From an uncultured Clostridia bacterium (GTDB lineage: Bacteria; Bacillota; Clostridia; Oscillospirales; Oscillospiraceae): a stretch of 8,433 nucleotides of DNA. Below are positions 1-6,618 of this stretch, piece by piece (position 1 is the stretch's first letter; every line of letters starts with the position of its first letter). The notes beneath the pieces are model-generated. The model worked only from the letters and a program-made list of their open reading frames with translations. It did no database searches and was not told where the DNA came from. The DNA is taken from assembly GCA_937907975.1 (NCBI GenBank), contig CALEQS010000134.1:1-8433 (forward strand). The letters run 5' to 3'. A program made the translations under genes and the position numbers.

Positions 1-2
1 TG

Positions 3-362
3 CACCACGAGGGCGTGGACGTGTCCATCACCGGCAACTCCACCAACCCCACCCGCTTCCAGCATCCTGTCGCCGGCACCTACAAGAAGGAGTGCATCGA
101 ACAGGGTAAGAAGTATTTCTCCGTCGCCTCCGGCGGCGGCACCGGCCGCACCCTGCATCCCGACAACATGGCCGCCGGCCCCGCCTCCTACGGCATGACC
201 GACACCATGGGCCGTATGCATTCCGACGCCCAGTTCGCCGGTTCCTCCTCTGTGCCCGCCCACGTTGAGATGATGGGCTTCCTGGGCATGGGCAACAACC
301 CCATGGTCGGCGCCACCGTCGCCGTGGCCGTGGCCGTTGAGGAAGCACTCAAGAACAAGTAA
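3..362 (+). CDS. C-terminal part of an unidentified cytosolic enzyme (5' truncated)
   Basis: The reading frame is open from the first base of the window, so the gene starts upstream; about 119 residues and a TAA stop are visible. The residues read as a well-ordered enzyme terminus: a Gly-rich turn (SVASGGGTGRT), a motif HPDNMAAGPASYGMTD, a Ser/Pro segment (GSSSVPAHVEMMG) and a last helix of alternating Ala/Val ending EEALKNK. Codon use is GC-rich and typical of an expressed housekeeping or catabolic gene. There is no membrane segment. I do not recognise the family with confidence. A thiolase-fold enzyme was considered because of the terminal Gly/Ala/Val-rich helix, but no diagnostic catalytic residue is visible. 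It is followed by a 143-nt spacer and a small gene on the same strand, and both probably end at the terminator near 700. That the frame is coding is near certain; the function is open. Confidence 0.85.
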   Translation, partial: HHEGVDVSITGNSTNPTRFQHPVAGTYKKECIEQGKKYFSVASGGGTGRTLHPDNMAAGPASYGMTDTMGRMHSDAQFAGSSSVPAHVEMMGFLGMGNNPMVGATVAVAVAVEEALKNK

Positions 363-379
363 GCCGATTCTCCTTTCAC

Positions 380-448
380 GCCCCATGGGGCAGGGTGCGA
401 TCTGCCCCCGGCAGATCGGTTGACAGCAGTCGAAACATTCTGTTTCGA
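380..448. repeat. Cluster of three short palindromes in the intercistronic spacer
   Basis: Between the upstream gene and the small gene lie a 12-nt perfect palindrome (GCCCCATGGGGC, 380-391), a 9-bp stem with a 3-nt loop (398-406 with 410-418) and a 7-bp stem with a 5-nt loop (430-436 with 442-448). None is followed by a T-run, so they do not look like terminators. They could be RNA-processing or stabilising structures in a two-gene transcript. The frame open across this region before 506 is therefore unlikely to be translated. Confidence 0.6.
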
Positions 449-450
449 TC

Positions 451-505
451 CCATGGCCGGGTCACCGTCGCCGTGGCCGCGAGAGAGACTCTCAAGGACA
501 AGAAA
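451..505 (+). repeat. Diverged partial copy of the upstream gene's 3' end
   Basis: This stretch matches the end of the preceding gene (301-362). Both begin CCATGG and share a 17-nt exact block (CACCGTCGCCGTGGCCG). After a deletion and some scrambling both end CTCAAGRACAAG. In the frame that continues into the next gene the copy reads VTVAVAARETLKDKK against ATVAVAVAVEEALKNK. The stop codon TAA of the original corresponds to AAA here. The A-to-G change in the copy creates AAGGA (494-498), which is the likely ribosome binding site of the next gene. The similarity is seen directly; that it arose by duplication is inference. Confidence 0.55.
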
Positions 506-682
506 ATGGATCCTATTTACTACCGTGTCCTCGACATCGACGGGGACTACGCCCACCTTCAGAACACCGACGCTCCCTCTGCTGAACCCAAGCTGGTGGC
601 CCGGGCACTTCTGCCCGAGGAGATCCAGCCGGGCAGTCTGCTGAAATGCGTCTTTCTGGAATATGAATTGGTGGCCGAATAA
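506..682 (+). CDS. Small DUF3006-like protein, 58 residues
   Basis: The protein begins MDPIYYRVLDIDGDYAHL and ends EYELVAE. The pattern of a short beta strand with an I/V-D-G-D-Y-A motif, then a variable loop, then ALLPEEIQPGSLL resembles the small uncharacterised DUF3006-type proteins of Firmicutes, which are usually 60-80 residues with a G-D-x-A strand and an LP...GD motif. That assignment is by eye and tentative. The ATG at 506 is chosen because AAGGA sits 7 nt upstream; the frame is open further back to a GTG at 395, but that part runs through hairpins and a copied gene tail. It follows the truncated gene on the same strand and ends 1 nt before a strong terminator, so it is probably the last gene of that operon. 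No catalytic residues or membrane segment are visible. Function unknown. Confidence 0.7.
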   Translation: MDPIYYRVLDIDGDYAHLQNTDAPSAEPKLVARALLPEEIQPGSLLKCVFLEYELVAE

Positions 683-683
683 C

Positions 684-720
684 AAATCGGCGCGATGTTT
701 TTGCATCGCGCCGATTTCCT
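684..720 (+). terminator. Intrinsic terminator of the first operon
   Basis: A perfect 14-bp stem (684-697 with 704-717) encloses the loop TTTTTG and begins one base after the stop codon of the small gene. It is followed by a pyrimidine-rich stretch (CCTTTC). On the opposite strand the 3' flank is TTTGTTA rather than a clean U-tract, so it mainly serves the plus strand. Confidence 0.85.
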
Positions 721-785
721 TTCGTCCGGTAGACGAAGTAAAATCTGCATTTCTGAGAGAGCCTGCCAGTTTCCCGACAAGTTCA

Positions 786-814
786 AAAGGCCCCCGGCTG
801 TGCCGGGGGCCTTC
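786..814 (-). terminator. Intrinsic terminator of rny
   Basis: A 12-bp GC-rich stem (787-798 with 802-813) has a 3-nt loop. Read on the minus strand it lies about 16 nt after the rny stop codon and runs into CCTTTTG, a short U-tract. Confidence 0.8.
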
Positions 815-829
815 TCTGATCGAATTTGT

Positions 830-2386
830 TTACTTGGCGTAATCGACAGCCTTGGTCTCTCGAATGAGGTTGACCTTGATCTGGCCGGGATATTCCATCT
901 CGTCCTCGATCTTCTTGGCGATGTCGTGCGCCAGCAGAGTCATATGATCCTCGTCGATCTCCTCTGGCTTGACCATGATGCGGATCTCGCGGCCGGCCTG
1001 AATGGCATAGGCCTTCTCGACGCCCTTGAAGCTGGTGGAGATCTCCTCCAGCTTCTCTAGACGCTTGATATAGTTCTCCACATTCTCGCGGCGGGCACCG
1101 GGACGGGCAGCGGAGATGGCATCGGCGGCCTGAACAAGGCAGGCGACGATGGTCTGGGGTTCGATGTCGTTGTGGTGAGCGGCGATGGCGTGAACCACCT
1201 CTTCGCTCTCCTTGTAGCGGCGGGCCAGATCGACGCCGATCTGGACGTGGCTGCCCTCGATCTCGTGGTCAACACTCTTGCCAAGATCGTGCAGCAGGCC
1301 GGCGCGCTTGGCCATGGTCACATCGGCGCCCAGCTCGGCGGCCAGCAGGCCGGCCAGATGGGAGACCTCGATGGAGTGGCTCAGCACGTTCTGACCATAG
1401 CTGGTGCGGTAATGCTGACGGCCCAGCAGCTTGATGAGCTCCGGGTGCAGGCCGTGGACATTGGTCTCCAGCACAGCGCGCTCGCCCTCGGCCTTGATGG
1501 TGGCCTCCACCTCGCGCTTGGCCTTCTCCACCATCTCCTCGATGCGGGCGGGATGGATACGGCCGTCGGTGATAAGCCGCTCCAGCGCGATGCGGGTGAT
1601 CTCCCGGCGGACGGGGTCAAAGCAGGACACCGTGATGGCCTCCGGGGTATCGTCGATGATGAGCTCCGCGCCGGTAAGGGTCTCCAGCGTGCGGATATTG
1701 CGGCCCTCGCGGCCAATGATGCGGCCCTTCATCTCGTCGTTGGGCAGAGGCACCACGGACACAGTGCTCTCCGCCACATGGTCGGCGGCACAGCGCTGGA
1801 TGGCCAGCGCGATCTGCTCCCGGGCGTAGGTCTCGGCCTCTTCCTTGTAGTGGGCCTGGATCTCCTTGAGCCGGACGGCCTCCTCGTGAGTCACCTCGTC
1901 GGACAGCTGCTCGATGAGGTAAGCCTTTGCCTCGTCAGCGGTCAGGCCGCTGAGCTTCTCCAGCAGTTCCATCTCGCTCTTTTTCAGAGCCTTGACTTCC
2001 TCACGGGTCTTTTCTGCGGCGGCCAGACGGGCCTGCAGCTTCTCATCCTTCTTCTCGATGGCATCGGTCTTGCGGTCCAGGTTGTCCTCCTTCTGCTGAA
2101 GGCGGCGCTCCTGCTTCTGCAGGTCGGTCCGGCGCTCCTTGATCTCGGCGTCCAGGTCGGCGCGCTCCTTCTGGATGGTCTCCTGAGCGGCCAGCACCAT
2201 TTCGCGCTTTTTGGTCTCCGCCTCCTTGATGGCCAGGTTGACAATGCGGGTGGCCTCCTGTTCGGCAGAGCCGATCTCCTTCTCGGCGTTGTTCTTGCGG
2301 ATCTGGATGCCGGCGATGATACCGGCAGCCAGGCAGACAATGCCGACAATGACAGCGATCACAATAGCGATAGGATTCAAATTCAT
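830..2386 (-). CDS. rny: Ribonuclease Y (membrane-anchored endoribonuclease)
   Basis: RNase Y starts mRNA decay in many Firmicutes by single-strand endonucleolytic cuts, acting from the membrane. The 518-residue product has every expected part: one N-terminal membrane helix (about residues 5-26), a long charged coiled coil (about 30-195), a KH RNA-binding domain with GRIIGREGRN at 221-230, and an HD metal-dependent phosphohydrolase domain whose signature H366-D367 lies in LLHDLGK, followed by H404-H405 (AHHND). Length matches the family (about 520). The ATG at 2386 is chosen because AGGAGG (2391-2396) lies 4 nt upstream and the protein then starts directly with the anchor; a longer frame adds 47 residues unlike any RNase Y. 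It is transcribed alone, divergently from spoIIP, from a promoter about 270 nt upstream, and the leader contains an intrinsic terminator. Identification is firm. Confidence 0.97.
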   Translation of the reverse strand: MNLNPIAIVIAVIVGIVCLAAGIIAGIQIRKNNAEKEIGSAEQEATRIVNLAIKEAETKKREMVLAAQETIQKERADLDAEIKERRTDLQKQERRLQQKEDNLDRKTDAIEKKDEKLQARLAAAEKTREEVKALKKSEMELLEKLSGLTADEAKAYLIEQLSDEVTHEEAVRLKEIQAHYKEEAETYAREQIALAIQRCAADHVAESTVSVVPLPNDEMKGRIIGREGRNIRTLETLTGAELIIDDTPEAITVSCFDPVRREITRIALERLITDGRIHPARIEEMVEKAKREVEATIKAEGERAVLETNVHGLHPELIKLLGRQHYRTSYGQNVLSHSIEVSHLAGLLAAELGADVTMAKRAGLLHDLGKSVDHEIEGSHVQIGVDLARRYKESEEVVHAIAAHHNDIEPQTIVACLVQAADAISAARPGARRENVENYIKRLEKLEEISTSFKGVEKAYAIQAGREIRIMVKPEEIDEDHMTLLAHDIAKKIEDEMEYPGQIKVNLIRETKAVDYAK

Positions 2387-2456
2387 TACACCTCCTGATT
2401 TCAGTTTGTTTGGCTTTTTATGCCGGTAAATGGTCGTTTGCAGGGAATTTGCGCAT

Positions 2457-2498
2457 AAAAAAGCACCTTGCGGATACATGATCTCTTCCGCAAAGCGC
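2457..2498 (-). terminator. Intrinsic terminator inside the rny 5' leader
   Basis: On the minus strand GCGCTTTGCGGA pairs over 12 bp (two G-U pairs) with TCCGCAAGGTGC (plus-strand arms 2487-2498 and 2463-2474). The loop is 12 nt and is followed at once by six T (plus 2457-2462). The rny start codon is a further 71 nt downstream. It would end a leader RNA of about 195 nt starting at the upstream promoter, so either full-length rny needs readthrough or a separate short RNA is made. Confidence 0.7.
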
Positions 2499-2620
2499 AA
2501 AGGACGGGTGAAAAAACGGCCCCTCATGGGTATTCCTGTGACGTTGATTCAGTTGCAAAACGGCGCACTATATCACTGCTCGGGTTCTAAAGCACGGTTG
2601 AAATTGAAATCTATATCAAA

Positions 2621-2641
2621 GGAGGAACACCGCTGTTCTCC
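2621..2641 (-). other. 5'-end hairpin of the rny leader RNA
   Basis: On the minus strand GGAGAACA and TGTTCCTCC pair (8 bp with one bulged C) around a GCGG loop, about 11 nt after the predicted transcription start. A stable 5'-proximal hairpin may protect the transcript or form part of a regulatory leader. It does not match a riboswitch class I can recognise. Confidence 0.45.
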
Positions 2642-2658
2642 ACAAAGTATCCTTATCT

Positions 2659-2687
2659 ATATTACAAAAATTTATGTCAAGTGTCAA
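2659..2687 (-). promoter_or_regulatory. Sigma-A promoter driving the rny leader and rny
   Basis: The minus strand has a perfect -35 TTGACA (plus 2682-2687), a 17-nt spacer and -10 TAATAT (plus 2659-2664), one base from consensus. A second TTGACA lies within the spacer (plus 2675-2680) but is only 10 nt from the -10. Predicted start near 2652 gives an untranslated leader of about 265 nt. Confidence 0.8.
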
Positions 2688-2688
2688 G

Positions 2689-2715
2689 ATACTTTCCATT
2701 CGTCACCATTGAAAT
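2689..2715 (+). promoter_or_regulatory. Possible sporulation (sigma-E-like) promoter for spoIIP
   Basis: ATA at 2689-2691 followed after 15 nt by CATTGAAAT (2707-2715) loosely resembles the ATA...CATACAAT pattern of mother-cell sigma-E promoters, which would suit spoIIP. The -10 match is only partial, and no good sigma-A promoter is seen on this strand upstream of the gene. Tentative. Confidence 0.25.
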
Positions 2716-2800
2716 CTTTCTGCCTGCCGCCCCAAAAATCGACACTAAGTCTCCCGGCGGCCGGCATATGCTGTAAGTGTACTGAGCGGGAGGTGGCGCA

Positions 2801-4006
2801 ATGAAGAAAGCGAAATTCAGTCCGCCCCTGCGCCGGGTGCTGGCGCTGGGGTGTGCTTCAGCGGTGCTCTGGGGACTGTACTCCGGGGCAAAGAAGCTCC
2901 CCCTGCCCAGTCTGTGGCAGGAGGCCGAGCTGGACACGCTGGCCGGGGTGCTGGTCGCACAGGAGACAGCGGGCTTTGAAGCCGGAGGGGACGAGCAGTC
3001 CATCTGGGACGCGCTGGTGTCCTCCGAGCTGCCTGCGGACAGTGCGGGCGAGGACGAAGATGCCGCTCCCGCGGCATTGTCCTCTTCTCTGCCCGCCGCC
3101 GACTCCGCCGTGCCTGAGACGGCGGCGGAAGATCCCACTTCAGGTGAGCCGGAAAGCGATGTGCTGGAGCAGCCCGAGGAAACCCCCGCCGGCCCGGAGG
3201 ACGGCGGCACAGCAGCGGCCAGGACCATTGGGGCCAATTCAGAGACGGTCTCCGGCGGCGGGGTGAGCGTCAACAACAGCACAAAGGACATCTCCGTCGA
3301 TCCGACGGCGCTGGCGAACTCCACTCTGACCCAGACCATCGCCCCGGCCAGTGAGGGCCCTCAAATCCTCATCATGCACACCCACGCCACCGAGGCCTAC
3401 ACCATGGCGGGGAATGACCAATATGCGGAGACGGACAGCTGCCGCACTTCCGATGCCAATTATAATATGCTGCGCATCGGCGAGGAGATGAAGGCGGAGT
3501 TTGAAGCCCAGGGGTTCTCCGTGCTCCACGACACCACGCTGTACGACTACCCCAGCTATACCGGCTCCTACACCCGCTCACTGGCCGGAGTAAAGCAGAT
3601 TTTAACCGACCATCCCTCCATCTCCGTGGTGCTGGATGTCCACCGGGATGCTCTCATCGCAGAGGATGGCACCGTCTATAAAGCCGTCACCGAAGTGACC
3701 GGCCTGCCCACCGCCCAGGTCATGCTGGTGGTGGGCACCAACGACGGCGGATTGGAGCACCCGAACTGGCTGGATAATCTGGATCTGGCCGCCCACATCC
3801 AGCTCCAGATGGCGGCGCTGGAGCCCACACTGCCCCGGCCCATCAATCTGCGCGCCCAGCGCTTCAATCAGCACCTGACCCCCTGCTCTCTGCTGGTTGA
3901 AGTGGGCACCAGCGGCAACACCCTTCAGGAGGCCATCCGGGGGGCAAAATATTTTGCCCAGAGCGCCGGGGCGGTCTTCCAGACGCTGGTGCTGCGGGAG
4001 AGTTAG
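2801..4006 (+). CDS. spoIIP: Stage II sporulation protein P, peptidoglycan hydrolase
   Basis: SpoIIP is a membrane-anchored amidase/endopeptidase that thins septal peptidoglycan and drives forespore engulfment together with SpoIID and SpoIIM. The 401-residue product has a basic start and one N-terminal hydrophobic helix (about residues 12-30), then a long low-complexity linker rich in Ala, Ser, Pro, Glu and Asp (about 55-150). The conserved catalytic domain runs from about 187 to 398. Visible signatures are ILIMHTHATEAY (189-200), VLDVHRDAL (277-285) and LLVEVGTSGNTLQEA (364-378); H193, E198, H281 and E367 are the expected metal and catalytic positions of this amidase fold. The start is set by GGGAGG 7 nt upstream of the ATG. 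It is divergent from rny and followed by the PncC-like gene 99 nt downstream. Sporulation control is expected from the family; the sequence offers only a weak promoter match. Identification is firm. Confidence 0.95.
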   Translation: MKKAKFSPPLRRVLALGCASAVLWGLYSGAKKLPLPSLWQEAELDTLAGVLVAQETAGFEAGGDEQSIWDALVSSELPADSAGEDEDAAPAALSSSLPAADSAVPETAAEDPTSGEPESDVLEQPEETPAGPEDGGTAAARTIGANSETVSGGGVSVNNSTKDISVDPTALANSTLTQTIAPASEGPQILIMHTHATEAYTMAGNDQYAETDSCRTSDANYNMLRIGEEMKAEFEAQGFSVLHDTTLYDYPSYTGSYTRSLAGVKQILTDHPSISVVLDVHRDALIAEDGTVYKAVTEVTGLPTAQVMLVVGTNDGGLEHPNWLDNLDLAAHIQLQMAALEPTLPRPINLRAQRFNQHLTPCSLLVEVGTSGNTLQEAIRGAKYFAQSAGAVFQTLVLRES

Positions 4007-4018
4007 ACCGTTCGGGCG

Positions 4019-4047
4019 TTGTGTTCTGGCAATAAATCTGCTATCAT
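4019..4047 (+). promoter_or_regulatory. Promoter for the PncC-like amidase gene
   Basis: TTGTGT (4019-4024), a 17-nt spacer and TATCAT (4042-4047) form a fair sigma-A promoter just after the spoIIP stop codon. It would let this housekeeping gene be transcribed independently of sporulation. Predicted start near 4054. Confidence 0.45.
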
Positions 4048-4105
4048 GTATTGGTATCTCATACTTTTGCGCGCTGCCCAGTGCGCAAATTGGAGTGATC
4101 TCAGC

Positions 4106-4585
4106 ATGAATTTAACTGATTTGACAACCAACGTCTGCACCGCCCTGATCCGGCGCGGCATCACCCTCGCCACAGCGGAGAGCTGCACCGGCGGGCTGAT
4201 CGCGGCCCATGTGACGGATGTGCCCGGTGTATCCGCCGTATTCCGGGGCGGCATCGTGTGCTACACCAACGCCGTCAAGCACAGTGCCGTGGGCGTACCG
4301 GAAGCACTGCTGGAACGCTGCGGCGCGGTATCGGACGAGGTGTGCCGCGCCCTGTGCGAAGGGGTGCGGCTGCGGCTGAACGCCGATCTGGGCCTGAGCG
4401 TCACCGGTGTGGCCGGACCTGACCCGGATGACCGGGGCAACCCGGTGGGGCTCATTTATGTAGGCCTGAGCGACGGCACGCACACCGAGGTGCGTACCCT
4501 GCATCTGACCGGGAGCCGGACAGAAAACCGCCAGAGTGCCTGCCGGGCGGCGCTGGAGCTGGTGGAAAATTATTTGAAATTGTAA
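4106..4585 (+). CDS. pncC: Nicotinamide-nucleotide amidase (CinA C-terminal domain, PncC type)
   Basis: PncC hydrolyses nicotinamide mononucleotide to nicotinate mononucleotide and ammonia, recycling the NMN released by NAD-dependent DNA ligase. The 159-residue product is the stand-alone CinA_C domain (usual length about 160); the N-terminal molybdopterin-binding-like half of full CinA is absent. Signature motifs are TAESCTGGLIA (23-33) with the catalytic serine expected at S26, YTNAVK (about 53-58) and VTGVAGPDPDDRGNPVG. The insertion-like DPDDRG replaces the commoner Gly-rich GPGG/GPDGG turn. The ATG at 4106 follows GGAG (4092-4095) with a rather long 10-nt gap; reading further back gives no family-like residues. 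The gene converges on the sulfatase gene and shares a terminator with it. The family call is firm; the enzymatic role rests on family knowledge. Confidence 0.92.
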   Translation: MNLTDLTTNVCTALIRRGITLATAESCTGGLIAAHVTDVPGVSAVFRGGIVCYTNAVKHSAVGVPEALLERCGAVSDEVCRALCEGVRLRLNADLGLSVTGVAGPDPDDRGNPVGLIYVGLSDGTHTEVRTLHLTGSRTENRQSACRAALELVENYLKL

Positions 4586-4592
4586 TAGACGA

Positions 4593-4635
4593 AAAGACAC
4601 CCGCGTGCATTTGAACTGCACGCGAGGGTCTTTGC
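4593..4635. terminator. Terminator between the convergent pncC and sulfatase genes
   Basis: GCGTGCA (4603-4609) and TGCACGC (4617-4623) form a perfect 7-bp core around a 7-nt loop. It is extended with small bulges by ACCC/GGGT and AAAG/CTTT out to 4593 and 4633. A-rich on the left and T-rich on the right, it can end transcription from both directions. Confidence 0.7.
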
Positions 4636-4657
4636 ATAAATTCGGAGAGACTGCGCT

Positions 4658-6583
4658 TCACTCCCCCACATAGAAGAACTCCTGCGCCTGATCGCCGCCG
4701 AACAGGTTGTAATACTGGAGCATTTCATACTGGTCCAGCAGTTCCTGGGCGTCCTCGGGCAGATCCTCCCGATTTTCGTAGGTGGAGCCGTCCTTGAGCA
4801 CATAGCCCACCGGGGTGATGCCGGTAAACGTCTCGTTCACTCGGGCAAGGAACTTCATGTAGCCGGTCTGGGGATAGCCCGCCAGGCGGCTTGCCTGCAT
4901 ACCGATGAAGTTGGAGCCGGTATCCACTCCCTCGGCCTCGTCGATGTCGAAGTTGGCCCAGATGAAATAGGGGGTGACGTACTGCTCCAGCAGCTCGTCC
5001 ACGCTCCGCTCGTCCAGCTCTTTGCCGTAGATATCCTTATAGAGGTCGTTGCTCAGCGGCGGCTGGTGGTCGCCGAAGAAGAAAATGACCGTGGGCTCCT
5101 CCACCTGCTTATAGTGCTCGATCAGCTCCTGGATGGCGCTGTCGGTGGCGCTGGCCAGCGCCAGATACTGAGAGGTGGTGTCGCCATAGCCGTTGCCCAC
5201 AAAGTCGCCGGTCAGGTGCACGCCCCGGTAGAGGTTGTTCCACTCCTTGTTATAGCCCGAGTGGTTCTGCATGGTCACGTTGAACACAAAGCAGTTCTGC
5301 CCGGCCTCCTTGGCCGCATCGGTGAGCTGATAGATCCGAGAGAAGTCCGCGCTGTCGGAGACGTATTCCCGGACAAGCTCATCGTCGGAGTAGTCCGTGG
5401 AGATGTCGTCTCCGTTCACTGTTTTATCAAGGAAGTATTCGCTGTCAAAGCCCAGCCGTTCATAGGTGGCCACCCGGTTCCAGCCGGAGGACTCATAGGG
5501 GTGGTAGGCGGAGGAGCGCACACCGAGGATCTTGGCGATCTGCGCCAGCGAGGGAGTCTGGTCGGTCAGGTAGAGCTGATAGGCCACGGTGCCGGAGGGC
5601 AGGAAGGAGGCACTGCTGCCGGTGAGGGCTTCAAACTCCACTGTGGCGGTGCCGCCGCCGGTGACGGGAGCGTACATCATGCCCTTGATGGTGTTCTCTG
5701 TCAGAGAATGATAGTAGGGTGTGGGGTCGTCGGAGAGGGTCAAGCTGTCGAACCGGGTCAGGTCGGCAAAGGACTCGTCCATGATGCCGATGAAGTTGAC
5801 GGTGGTCTCTGCATCGGAGGCACTGTCACTGGTACAGCCCTCATCCTCCAGCTGGGCGATGAGCTCCAGCGCCTTTTCCTCCGAGTAGCCATCCGGCTTT
5901 TCCACCCGCATATATCGGGCGGAGACGGTGAAGTTCAGCAAAAAGCCGTTGCCGGTGGTCTTCCACTGCTGGGCGTAGATACCCAGCGTCGGGAGCATGG
6001 GCGTGAAGAAAAAAATCAGGATGTAGGCGCACCATCCGGCGCTCAGTCCCAGATTGAGCCACTTCACCCAGCGCCGCCCGCCCCATCGGGCGCGCTCCTT
6101 GGGCAGCAGGACGAGGAAGAGGATGACCAGTCCCAGAATACCCGCCGCGCCGTAGACATAGCCGTCGGGGGTATAATCGTAATTGCCCGCCACATTGGCG
6201 GCGGTGCCCAGACTCAGAAGGTCGATGGGAAACAGTGCCCGCCCCCGGAACTGGAGCACATAGTGGTTGGCAAGACCGATAATAAAGGAAAATACGCTGT
6301 CAAAGGCGATGGCGCCCCGGCGTCCGCCGGTAATGAGCCAGCCGATAAAGAGCAGACAGGTATACCACACGATATTCATGAGCCACTGCCATGGCGCAAG
6401 TGAGCTCATCTTATTCTCCACCAGCAGCTCCACCATAAGGAAGCAGATGATCGGCGTGGCGGCAAAGAGCAGCCAGAGATTGGTCTGGAGCTGGTTAGCG
6501 CGCATCAGATGCCACAGCGCGCGGAAGGGGCGGCTCACAAAGGCTCCGGCCCAGGCCAGAGCTGCTTTACATTTGGTCAGCAT
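4658..6583 (-). CDS. LtaS-like membrane sulfatase / phosphoglycerol transferase family protein
   Basis: Members move glycerol-phosphate or related groups onto cell-surface polymers outside the membrane. The 641-residue product has five predicted membrane helices (about 36-54, 68-86, 92-110, 143-160, 178-196) and then an extracytoplasmic alkaline-phosphatase-like domain. Catalytic landmarks are IGIMDESF (E270, metal ligand), GGGTATVEFE (311-318 region) with T312 at the nucleophile position of LtaS, MQNHSGY (H441) and FFFGDHQPPL (D505, H506). Length and layout match LTA synthases (about 620-650), but the exact polymer cannot be told from sequence. The ATG at 6583 is preferred because GAGG lies about 9 nt upstream; a GTG five codons earlier has no Shine-Dalgarno. 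The gene is monocistronic, with its own promoter upstream and a shared bidirectional terminator downstream. Family firm; substrate unknown. Confidence 0.9.
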   Translation of the reverse strand: MLTKCKAALAWAGAFVSRPFRALWHLMRANQLQTNLWLLFAATPIICFLMVELLVENKMSSLAPWQWLMNIVWYTCLLFIGWLITGGRRGAIAFDSVFSFIIGLANHYVLQFRGRALFPIDLLSLGTAANVAGNYDYTPDGYVYGAAGILGLVILFLVLLPKERARWGGRRWVKWLNLGLSAGWCAYILIFFFTPMLPTLGIYAQQWKTTGNGFLLNFTVSARYMRVEKPDGYSEEKALELIAQLEDEGCTSDSASDAETTVNFIGIMDESFADLTRFDSLTLSDDPTPYYHSLTENTIKGMMYAPVTGGGTATVEFEALTGSSASFLPSGTVAYQLYLTDQTPSLAQIAKILGVRSSAYHPYESSGWNRVATYERLGFDSEYFLDKTVNGDDISTDYSDDELVREYVSDSADFSRIYQLTDAAKEAGQNCFVFNVTMQNHSGYNKEWNNLYRGVHLTGDFVGNGYGDTTSQYLALASATDSAIQELIEHYKQVEEPTVIFFFGDHQPPLSNDLYKDIYGKELDERSVDELLEQYVTPYFIWANFDIDEAEGVDTGSNFIGMQASRLAGYPQTGYMKFLARVNETFTGITPVGYVLKDGSTYENREDLPEDAQELLDQYEMLQYYNLFGGDQAQEFFYVGE

Positions 6584-6618
6584 GGAAAAAAACCTCACAG
6601 TTAGTCACAATAAAACCT

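Noticed and set aside
395..505. GTG at 395 as start of the small DUF3006-like gene
   Set aside because: No ribosome binding site is seen before 395, and the region is occupied by hairpins and a copied gene tail; AAGGA 7 nt before the ATG at 506 is the better start.
1172..2398. 408-residue open frame antisense to rny
   Set aside because: A GC-rich shadow: Leu/Gly/Asp/His-biased protein with no motifs, fully antisense to a firmly identified gene.
2387..2527. N-terminal extension of RNase Y by 47 residues
   Set aside because: The extension lacks a ribosome binding site and contains the leader terminator. The ATG at 2386 has AGGAGG upstream and gives the standard 518-residue protein starting with the membrane anchor.
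2430..2804. 124-residue plus-strand reading frame overlapping the spoIIP start
   Set aside because: Its composition is random (Lys/Ser/Cys/His-rich), there is no ribosome binding site at its start, it covers the rny leader and promoter on the other strand, and it overlaps spoIIP by 4 nt.
4066..4089. Hairpin TTTGCGC/GCGCAAA as terminator of spoIIP
   Set aside because: Only a 7-bp stem with a 10-nt loop, followed by TTGGAG and not a T-run; it lies in the leader of the next gene, upstream of its weak ribosome binding site.
5066..6403. 445-residue open frame antisense to the LtaS-like gene
   Set aside because: Same reason: Gly/Val/His-rich shadow of the opposite strand's codon bias, no recognisable domain and no ribosome binding site.
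6584..6598. GTG at 6598 as start of the LtaS-like protein
   Set aside because: No Shine-Dalgarno precedes it, whereas GAGG is correctly placed for the ATG at 6583.
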